The position numbers were made by a program, and so were the translations under genes. The notes beneath the pieces are model-generated. The model did no database searches, was not told the origin of the DNA, and saw nothing but the letters and a program-made list of their open reading frames with translations. DNA of 64,000 nucleotides from assembly GCA_963778895.1 (NCBI GenBank), contig CAVZVZ010000005.1, forward strand, positions 992,001 to 1,056,000, read 5' to 3'. Each line of letters begins with the position of its first letter. Position 1 is the first letter of the stretch. This document shows, piece after piece, positions 56,110 to 64,000 of the stretch. The DNA comes from CAVZVZ01 sp963778895 (lineage in GTDB: Bacteria > Actinomycetota > Acidimicrobiia > Acidimicrobiales > Acidimicrobilacustridaceae).

Positions 56110-59100
56110 TTACCGGATCCGCTTGAGGTACCCACCCGGATTGAAGCTCGGCACGTGTCGGTCCATGCTGCGATCGGCCGCGAAGTCGTCTCGGGTGCCG
56201 AGCACCCCTTTCACCGCCTCGAACGGACCCGGCCCGTGCCCCGCCCACACGGGGTGACCATTGACGATGGTGTCCTCGAACACCACGTACGAGCCGACCG
56301 GCACCATCGATTCGAACAGCCGGAAGTCGGCGAAGGTCTTACCGGACCGTCCCCGCGATCCCAGGATCAACAGGGCGTGTGGATCGGGCCCGACGATGGC
56401 CCGCACCGCATCGGCGGTGGTCTCGTCCTCGCCCGGCCCGACCACGTAGTGCAGCACGCGGGTGCTCGGGCCGATCCGGCGCGACCTTCTCGTCGACCGA
56501 GACGACCTGCCCGTGCCCGACGAGGTCGCAGATGCTCGCCAGGAACAGCGCACGCCCGCCGTGGCCCGTGACGGTCTCGATGATCCAGTCCGGACGGATC
56601 CGGGCGATCAGCTCCTGATAGGCGAAGAGGTCGGCGGGCGCCTTCTCGACGGGACGGCCGAGCCACGTCGTCTCCTGCCACGCCAGGCTGTCCCAGTAGG
56701 ACTCGACGAAGGCCGTGCTGAGATCCCGGGGGATCGGTTGGCGGTCCGTGGGCGGTCCGGCCGCCTCGGGGTTCGAGAACATGTTCGGCAGCACGCGTCG
56801 ACGCGCCCGGGTGCGAGCCGCTTCGGGTCGCATCGTGCCGACGAAGTGCAGCGGCTTGTTGTGCCCGCCGAAGGCCTTGCCGCGGAGTTCTTCGTAGAGG
56901 CGGGCGTGCTCCTTGACCGCGCTCTGCCGAGCGCCGTGGTCGGCCAGGTTCGTGGTCGTTCCGCCATGGACCTGGTGGAACGATCCTTCGCCCAGGATCG
57001 TGACGAGGTTGATGTCCTGAGCCAGCGTCGCGCGCTCGTAGAGATCGAGGTTGGCGTAGCCACCGCCGGGCTCGTCGAAGCGCTCATCGAACGCACCTTC
57101 CTGCTCGAGGAAGCCGCGCGAGACAAACAGACAGTTGCTCTCCCACATGCCATCCAGCCAATCACGTTCGCCGATGAAGTGGCCGATGTCGAAGAGTCGA
57201 TATCCATTTGCCGGCCAACCAATGCGCTCGAAAAGAGCGTCTTCGACGCGCTGGTCGTAGCCGTCCGCCACGGCGTCGCCCTGATCGCCCGGGCCCACGT
57301 ACCACTGCTGGGTCGCAACGACGGACGGTCCGTATGTGCGGAGCCCAGCCATGCCGAATCGCAACACGCCCGGCGTGAGAACGTGCGCGCCGTCGATCAT
57401 CAGGGCCACGGCCCGACCACGCGCCGATCGGATGGCGCGGCTCAGCGCCACGCCCGGTGAGGGTGAGATGTCGTCGCCCATGTCGACCAGCTGGAACTCG
57501 GGACCGAAGCTACGCACGTAGTCAGCCGAGAGCCGCTGGTCCGGGGAGGACCCGTTGTCAACGACCAGCACCTCGTAGTCGAGGTAGTTGATGCCCTGCT
57601 GATAGGCGCGAGACAGGGAATGGAGCGTGCGGGCCGCCTCGCGACGCATGTTGTAGAACACCACCGCGACCGTGAGGTCGACGGTGGAGCTCCACCGATG
57701 ATCCAACAACCGCACGGGTGGAGTCGGAGCGTCCTCGTCGGGCCGACTTGCTGTCGATGCGGTGGCCTCGACGGCGGATTTGCGCCACATGATCGCCGAG
57801 TCGTCGATCCGCTCACAAGGTTCCGTGAGACCGCGACGGCTCCGGAACGCGTCGACCGCAGCACGACACGCCGGATCGGCGTACTGATCGACCACCACCA
57901 CACCACCGGTCGTGATCGAGTCATAGAGCACGTCGAGGATCACCCCGGCCTGGTCGCCGACGGTGTCCCCGATGCGCAACAGCGCCACGACACCGATCTC
58001 GGGATCGCGAAGGCTGGCGTCGTACGGACCCTGCAGGAAGCGCACGTGCTCGTCGAGCAGGTCGAAGCGGGAGAACGCATCGCGCACGCTCGTCACATCG
58101 GAGGCCAGCTCGGGGAAGCCACCGCCGCCCGCCGGTACACCCTCATGGACCGGGGTCGTCGTCGTGGCACCCTCCACCGCCGCCCGGAAGGGATCGGCGA
58201 CGAACACCTGTCGCAACAACATGCCGTAGGCCTGGAGGTAGCCGCGCATGAAGACCCCGGCACCACCACGGCCCGTTCCGGTCTCGACGAGGGCGCCGGC
58301 GGTGCCCTCGAGCCGAATCGTGTCGAGCGCCGCCTCGAGGGCGTCGAGACGCACCCGGCCCATCTCGGTGAGCGGGAAGTAGGACGCCACATCTCCGTCG
58401 TCGCCGCCGGCTTGGCGCCCGGAACGCCGCTTCTGGCGGAGGTCGTCGAACTGGGCGATGAGACGACGCGTGGGCTCGCGGAGGCTCTCGCCGAAAGGTG
58501 CGTACCCGTGCTGGATGCTCTGTACGAGCTGGTGTATGCGCAGTTCCTGTTCGATGTAGTGCTCGTTGAGCAGCGCGCCCTTGAGCAGGCTGAGGTAACC
58601 GTCGACGGCCTCGGCGAGCCGCGTGAGCGGTCCGTACCAGACGTTGTGGTACTCGGTGAGGCCCTCGAGCCGGAGGTCCTCGGCGAGTTTGGCGATCGCG
58701 ACGCGTCCGTCGGCGCCTTCGAGTCGGTCGAGCACCTCACCGAGCGCGGGATGGGCGTCGACGACGGCCTGCTCGGCCAGGATGGCCAGGCCGAAGTAGA
58801 CGGGCAGGACGACGAGCCTCAAGGGCTGGTCGTGCTCGGCCATGAAGTCCTCGAGCCCGGTCATCACACCGTTGCGCGGCCCGCCTTCGTGGTCCGCGTT
58901 GTAGTTGTGAGGGTTGAGGCCTCCCTGCAACGCGAGCTCACTGCGGCCGGGCACGATGCCGGCCCGCCGGTGCGGCTGGCGGAACTCCTCGGGGATCTGC
59001 TCGGGCGCGTAGTACAGGTCACGACGGCCGTACGGGAAGCCGACGTCGTGCAGGATGCACACCGGCAACGGACGACCGGCGGCACGCGCCGTGTCACGCA

Positions 59101-59413
59101 GCGCCTGTAGCTCGTGGAACACGGTGTACCAGTTGTGGTCACCGTCGATCAGTGCGGCGTCCATCGGCGGCAGGTCGGACAACACGTTGAGGCTGATGTC
59201 GCGATGGAAGATGTACCGACCGGGGAACCGCTGCTCGTGCTCGGAGGGGTCGAACTCCGGCAGCGGATCGATGACGTGCAGCTCGGCGTCCGCGCCGAGA
59301 CCGTCGAGCATTCGCGTCGTGGTGTCGCCTTTGAGAGCGCCGATCTCGACGATGCGGTGGGCGTCGACGGCCTGGAGCACCGGCTGGATGGCGAAGTCCC
59401 AGAACGGATACAC
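56110..59413 (-). CDS. Fused methyltransferase / TylF-like / GT2 / CmcI-like megaenzyme (copy C), one frameshift
   Basis: The best preserved copy, about 1,100 residues. Residues 1-250: class I methyltransferase (RIVEIGALKGDTTTRMLDGL, DAALIDGDHNWYTVFHELQA). Residues 270-560: TylF-like methyltransferase (ALVETGTGRGGAGVFMRGYL, VTSVRDAFSRFDLLDEHVRF). Residues 600-800: GT2 (LTVAVVFYNMRREAARTLHS, ALMIDGAHVLTPGVLRFGMA, ITILGEGSFHQVHGGTTTN-type block). Residues 870-1100: CmcI-like domain (WIIETVTGHGGRALFLASIC, SYVVFEDTIVNGHPVWAGHG). A single break near 56470 separates the last 140 residues. GTG 59413 has GGGAG eight bases upstream. Three methyl transfers plus one glycosyl transfer in one chain suggests a capping or repeat-methylating enzyme. 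Confidence 0.85.
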
Positions 59414-59504
59414 GTGATGAACTCCCAGAGTGTGGAGGACGAGAAGGTAGCAGCAGCCAACGTTCGGGACCGAAGGCCCTACCGAACGTCCAAGGGCCGT
59501 GTTG

Positions 59505-59510
59505 TACCCT
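59505..59510 (+). promoter_or_regulatory. Putative -10 TACCCT for a near-leaderless PhyH transcript
   Basis: TACCCT lies six bases before GTG 59517, in the 103-base divergent gap with megaenzyme C. Confidence 0.4.
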
Positions 59511-59516
59511 GCCAGG

Positions 59517-60586
59517 GTGCCGACGGCGCCTGGAGAGGCTCTCGAACTCGATGGAATCGGCTCGACCGCGCCGACGAGCTGGAGAGCGAAGGCCGATTTC
59601 GCGAAGCCGCCATCGAGCTCGAACGGCTACCGCGCGAGGCACGCGACCCGATGGTGGACGTCCGGATCGTCCAACTACGACACCGAGCTTTCTCGGAACT
59701 CGACCACGGTCGCAACCCGAGTCGGGTGGGGCCGAACCACCACCGAATCTCTGGCCGATGCCGTCGCCGCGCCCGAGGTGGCGGCGGCCGACTTGTCCGG
59801 CCCGGTCCTGACCTCGGCGCTGCACCACCACGGGTGTCTCATCGTCCGCGGCCTCCTCCCGCGACGACGAGTGCGCGGCCATGCGGTCCGACATCGACCA
59901 GGCGTTCACGGCGTTCGACGCCCGCAGCCCGCTCACGCCGATCGAGGCCAGCCGCGCCGTGGTTCGCCCGGCTCGAGATCGACGGACCCTTCGAAGAACC
60001 GGATCCGCTCGGCACGGCCTTCCTGCGCGAGTGCGGCGGTGTCTACGCGCCCTACGCCCCGCGAGCGTTCGTCGAGTACCGCAACGCGTTGGCGCGCGCT
60101 GGGTCTCATCGACGTCATCGGCGCACACCAACGCACGATGCCCGTGCTGTCGGTCAACAAGTTCGTGCTGCGGCGCATCAGCTGGCGGCGCCGAGCCGGC
60201 GTGGCACCAGGACGGCGGGTACCTCGGCATCTCGACCCGCGCCGTCAACCTCTGGCTGGCCCTGTCGGAATGCGGTGGCGACACCGAGCGCGATGGGGTT
60301 CGACATCCTGCCCGGCGCGCCGCCGAGAGCTGGCCGAGACCGGGTACCCACGACGCGGTGGACGGCGGGCCATCTCGCCCCACGTCGCCGACCAGCTGGC
60401 CGCGTGAGAGCGGGCGGCCGATCGTGCGTCCGCTCTTCGAGCCGGGCGACGGCATCCTGTTCGACCAGTACTTCGTGCACCGATCGGACGTGCGCCCGCT
60501 CGCGCAAGAGCGCTACGCGATCGAGTCCTGGTTCTTGACCCGCGACGAAGTACCCGGAACACATGGTTCCCATCGTCGCCGGCTGA
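59517..60586 (+). CDS. Phytanoyl-CoA dioxygenase (PhyH)-like protein, copy 4, many frameshifts
   Basis: GTG 59517 opens PTAPGEALELDG, then, in shifted frames, RADELESEGRFREAAIELER, VDVRIVQLRHRAFSELDHG, EVAAADLSGPVLTSALHHHG (compare ADLSADRLRSAIVNHG in copy 1), RSDIDQAFTAFDARSPLTPI, EPDPLGTAFLRECGGVYAPY, LSVNKFVLRRIS, EPAWHQDGGYLGISTRAVNL (HxD), EPGDGILFDQYFVHRSDVRP (distal His) and EHMVPIVAG. All conserved blocks appear in order across at least six indels. The chemistry is as for copy 1. It is more diverged than copies 1-3, especially before the HxD. Confidence 0.68.
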
Positions 60587-60636
60587 CCAGATCCAGGACG
60601 ACGCCCAGCGCCTACCAGCTAGCATGGGGAGCCGCA

Positions 60637-60660
60637 GCCCGGGAGGTCCCGGGCTCTTCC
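60637..60660 (+). terminator. GC-rich hairpin after the PhyH gene
   Basis: GCCCGGGA-GG-TCCCGGGC (60637-60654) is a perfect 8-bp inverted repeat (7-bp stem with four-base loop if folded realistically), followed by tcttcc. It lies 51 bases after the PhyH stop and before the radical SAM gene, so it may terminate the former or attenuate the latter. Confidence 0.4.
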
Positions 60661-60715
60661 CTACGAGCGATAGCGGAGCGAAACCCGTGCTCGGTGCCGT
60701 CGTCCCAACCTACGC

Positions 60716-63365
60716 ATGACTCCTTCCCCGGAAGCGGGCTCGTCGAACGGGAGCCAGTGGCGCGCATCGAAGGCGATGCTGGTCTCGGTCGACCTCACGG
60801 GCATCGTGATCCCGCAGTACGGCGACCACCCGAAGCTGGCCCTGGGCCTGCCGGAGCTGCGGGTGCTCGAGCGCCTCACCGCGAACGGCGTCGATCGGCT
60901 CCGGCATCGCCGTGGACGCAGGCTTCTTGGCGGCGCTCGCGGAGCGCGGGCTCGTCCTCGATGGTCCGAACGACGCAGGCCGATGGTTACGCCCGCGACG
61001 GGTGAGCCCGACGCACGCGCGAACCGGTCCGACCGGGCCCCCGATCCGCCGATGCTCGTCCTGCCGAACCCCGTGCTCTTCCGCTGTCACGACGGCCACT
61101 TCGAAAGCGTGAACCACGACGGCGACGTCCGCCTCGCGCTCTCGGCCGACGAGTTGGTCGCCCTGGCGCAGTTCCGGCTGGCGACCGATACCGCCGGGGC
61201 GTACGCGGCTTACGCCGAACACCTCGGGCCCGACGCGCTGTCGGAACCGGCGTTCCACGATCTCGTTCGCCGCGCGCTCGACGCGCAGTTGCTCGTCGCG
61301 TTCCACCCGGACCAAGGCGACGCAGACCGCCAGGCGCACCAGGCCGAGTTGATGCGACAGGGCATGCGCGCCAAGGCGGGTGTCACCGCCGCGTTCGATC
61401 GCTTCGAAGCGGCCGACGCCGGCGACGCGTCACGAGTGCCGGTGATCGGTGTGCACACCAACTGGGCGAGCGCGCCGGCCGGTCTCGGCGCAGTGTTGGC
61501 CCATGCCCAAGGGTTCGACGACGGCGCCTTGCACAGCTCGTTCGACTTCCGCCCGCGTCTCGTGTGGGACGAAGTCCTGCTTCGCGCCGCGGCCGAGCGC
61601 GCCCGGCGTGTACCTGTTCTCGAACTACGTGTGGAACCACGACGAGAACATGCGGCTGTCGGCCCTCGTGAAGCAGGCTGAACCCGCACAGCGTCACGAT
61701 CCACGGCGGGCCCGAACACTCCGAAGTACCGGCCCGACGTCGAGCGCTTCTTCGCGCGAGCATCCCCACGTCGACGTGGCCGTTCACGGCGAGGGTGAGC
61801 AGACCTTCGCCGAGCTGCTCGCCGCGCTGCGCGGCCACGTCGGCGACGGCCCGCCCGACCTCGCGCCGCTCGACGACGTCGCCGGGCTGAGCTACCGCGG
61901 CCGAAAGCGTCGTCGTCACCACCGGCTCAGCGCGATCGCATCACCGACCTCGAACGCCATCCCGTCCCCGATCCTGACGGGTCTGTTCGACGGCTTCATC
62001 CCGGCCGGCCCGCTCGGCGGCGTTGCGCTCGAGACCAACCGCGGCTGCCCCTACGGGTGCACGTTCTGCGATTGGGGCTCGGCCACGCTGTCGCGCATCC
62101 GCAAGTTCGACCTCGATCGCATCTTCGCCGAGCTCGAGTGGTGCGCCACGCAACCAGGTCCAGACGGTCGGCATCGCCGACGCCAACTTCGGCATCTTCG
62201 AGCGCGACGTCGAGATCGCCGAGAAGATCGCCGAGCTCAAGGCCACCTACGGCTATCCGAAGAACATCGGGAACAACTACGCCAAGAACACGGTGAAGCA
62301 CCTCTCGAAGATCATCGAGATCTTCACCGAGGCCGGCATCGTGGCCGAAGGCAAGATGTCGATGCAGAGCTTCGACGACGAGCACGCTCACGATCATCCG
62401 CCGCAAGAACATCAAGGTCGAGAAGTACGACGAGCTGGCGGTCGAGTTCCGTCGCAATCGCCTGCCGCTGTCGGTCGACCTGATGCTCGGCCTCCCGGGC
62501 TCGACGCCCGAGACGTTCACGCAACGACCTGCAGGCCTGCGTCGACCGCGACGTCCGGGCGCTGATCCAGCCCACGATGCTGCTGCCCAACAGCCCGATG
62601 AACGAGCCCGAGTACCGCGCCGAGCACGGCATCGTCGCCCAGCCCGGCGAGTACGTACAGGAGACGGCGACGCTACACCCGCGACGAGTGGCACCAGATG
62701 CACCGACTCGGCGCCGGGCTGTGGTTGTTCGAGAACTTCGGCATCCTGCGCCAGGTGGCGAGCTACGTTCGCGGCGAGACCGGGCGTCCGCGAGGTCGAC
62801 TTCTACGAGGCGCTGATCGAGGCGTCCGACGCCGACCCCGAATCGTGGCCGTTCACGGCCATCGTCGCTCCGGGTGCTCCCGCACGCCATGGTGCCGCCG
62901 GTCAGCTGGCGCTTCTTCCTCGACGAGATCCAACGCTGGCTCGTGACGGTCGAGGGCATCGCCGACGACAGCGCGCTCGACACGGTGCTCGCCGTGCAGC
63001 ATGCGTTGTTGCCGGCCCGCGACCGCACGTTCCCGCTCGAGCTCGTCACTCGCGCACGACTACGTGACGTGGCGCCGGGCCATGCTCGAGGCGCGCGACG
63101 GAGGCCACCGACGACTGGCCCGACCGGGTGCGCGCCGCTGCGCTCGTTCGGGCCCGGCACCATCACCGTCGACGATCCTCATCAGATCTGTACGACGGCC
63201 CTCGACGGCTCGCTGACGGCGATCGTGCACGAGAGCTCGTGGGACTTCGACTCCCCGGTCTCCCGGCCCCGCCAGCGCGGCCACGACGGCGATCCGGCCA
63301 CGACGAAGAGTCAGTTCGAGACGGCCGGGCTCGACGCGATGATCGCCACAGGAGAGGTGACCTGA
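60716..63365 (+). CDS. Radical SAM protein (probably B12-binding) with PqqD-like N-terminus, many frameshifts
   Basis: A radical SAM enzyme of about 870 residues after repair. N-terminal 85 residues (GIVIPQYGDHPKLALGLPEL) and then a PqqD/RRE-like wing (LVLPNPVLFRCHDGHFESVN, LALSADELVALAQFRLATDT) precede a cobalamin-binding-type region (AGVYLFSNYVWNHDENMRLS, HVDVAVHGEGEQTFAELLAA). The radical SAM core follows, with the cluster motif in ETNRGCPYGCTFCDWGSATL near 62034-62093 (CxxxCxxC), VGIADANFGIFERDVEIAEK, LSVDLMLGLPGSTPETFTQ and MLLPNSPMNEPEYRAEHGIV. Indels are frequent. The order matches B12-dependent radical SAM enzymes that methylate or rearrange unactivated carbons. Stop TGA 63363-63365, one base before the next ATG. 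Confidence 0.72.
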
Positions 63366-63366
63366 C

Positions 63367-64000
63367 ATGTCGCGCGACGGGTGTGACGATCCACTTCTGT
63401 CGAGCTATGCGCGCGCCGTCGCTGGTCGTAGCGATCCGGCCGAACGGCGGTGGTGCTCCCTCGGTACGACGGCGCCGACGAGATCCTGCTCGATCTGCGA
63501 GGCCTTCAGCTCATCGACGCACTGGCCCGCACGGGCGCTCGATCTCGAGCCGAGTCCATGTCCGACAAGACGGCGGGCCTGGTGGCGGTGCTCCGCGACC
63601 GGTGCCTCGTGGTCGACGAAAGCCGGACGACGAGCCGTTCTCCGGCGCCGCGCCGGCGTCGCGCCCGGCGTCCGTCGACGAGACCGACCTGCGACAGCAG
63701 TTGGTGCTGCCCACCCCCGTGCTCGTGAGCTGCGGGCCGCAAGGCTTCGAGATCTTCGACCACGACGGCGCGGTGCTGGCTCGACTCGACGCGGTCGAGC
63801 TGCTGGCGGCGGCCGCGTTCCGGCTCCCGGCCACCGTGGACGAAGCCTTGGCCCAACAGCGCGAGGCGCTCGGCGCCGACGCGCTCGACGAGGGCACGTT
63901 CCGCGACTTCGTCGTTCAATGGCTGCACGTCGGCGCGCTGGTCCGGTTCGACGACGACAACCCGGCGCTCGCCCGCAACGCTCAGGCCGTCGAAGCCCTC
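63367..64000 (+). CDS. Second PqqD-like/radical-SAM-type gene, N-terminal part (cut by window edge)
   Basis: Starts SRDGCDDPLLSSYARAVAGR and, after an indel, VVLPRYDGADEILLDLRGLQ and LVAVLRDRCLVVDES, matching the N-terminus of the preceding gene. Then come QQLVLPTPVLVSCGPQGFEI, FDHDGAVLARLDAVELLAAA and DALDEGTFRDFVVQWLHVGA, the same PqqD-like wing (compare NPVLFRCHDGHFESVNHDGD). The window ends inside it, before any radical SAM motif, so the downstream domain is inferred from the paralogue. Indels near 63450 and 63620 are repaired by one base each. Confidence 0.6.
   Translation, partial: MSRDGCDDPLLSSYARAVAGRSDPAERRWCSLGTTAPTRSCSICEAFSSSTHWPARALDLEPSPCPTRRRAWWRCSATGASWSTKAGRRAVLRRRAGVAPGVRRRDRPATAVGAAHPRARELRAARLRDLRPRRRGAGSTRRGRAAGGGRVPAPGHRGRSLGPTARGARRRRARRGHVPRLRRSMAARRRAGPVRRRQPGARPQRSGRRSP

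Noticed and set aside
60587..60715. Possible riboswitch (cobalamin or SAM) before the radical SAM gene
   Set aside because: No B12-box or SAM aptamer signature was seen; only a GC-rich hairpin best read as a terminator.

Overview
The window is high-GC DNA (codons mostly ending in G or C). It has the gene content of a free-living actinobacterium, most likely of the Acidimicrobiia type. Supporting this are a DUF222/HNH protein, a PPOX-class oxidoreductase, DUF1214 proteins, myo-inositol-1-phosphate synthase, MenB, and many genes apparently transcribed without a leader (TANNNT hexamer 6-8 nt before the start codon). No tRNA, rRNA, CRISPR array, transposase or phage gene was seen.

Region 1 (1-21.45 kb) is ordinary chromosomal metabolism: an EthD-like fragment, a THUMP RNA methyltransferase, SRPBCC proteins, SurE, an amidohydrolase, a GNAT, a PAS/GGDEF diguanylate cyclase, and an enoyl-CoA hydratase followed by a DUF1214 / sulfotransferase / DUF1214 set. 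Next come a membrane-anchored EEP hydrolase, a secreted SurE-like lipoprotein, a VOC protein and MenB, an AlkB-like dioxygenase, the HNH protein, inositol-phosphate synthase, an acyl-CoA dehydrogenase, ArfB and a serine hydrolase. Two LexA/SOS-type operators lie about 2 kb apart here, at alkB and at the HNH gene.

Region 2 (21.46-64 kb) is one very large surface-glycan locus. It holds a Wzm/Wzt-type ABC exporter, at least six glycosyltransferase genes (two of them fusions of GT2 and GT4 in opposite order), five sulfotransferases, a membrane O-acyltransferase, a hexapeptide acyltransferase, an SGNH hydrolase and several methyltransferases. It also has four paralogous phytanoyl-CoA-dioxygenase-like (PhyH) proteins and three paralogues of a giant methyltransferase/glycosyltransferase fusion. 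At the right edge are two tandem radical-SAM-type genes with PqqD-like N-termini. A small domain of unknown function (DGxVFLVEG type) occurs three times between the sulfotransferases. Together these suggest export of a heavily methylated, sulfated and acylated polysaccharide or glycolipid; no substrate can be read from the sequence.

Single-base frameshifts are scattered through the window and are dense at 21.5-28.1, 49.5-54.9 and 59.5-64 kb. Conserved sequence continues across each one and many are a doubled base, so most look like uncorrected sequencing errors rather than decay. Such genes are given here as single CDS entries spanning the breaks.
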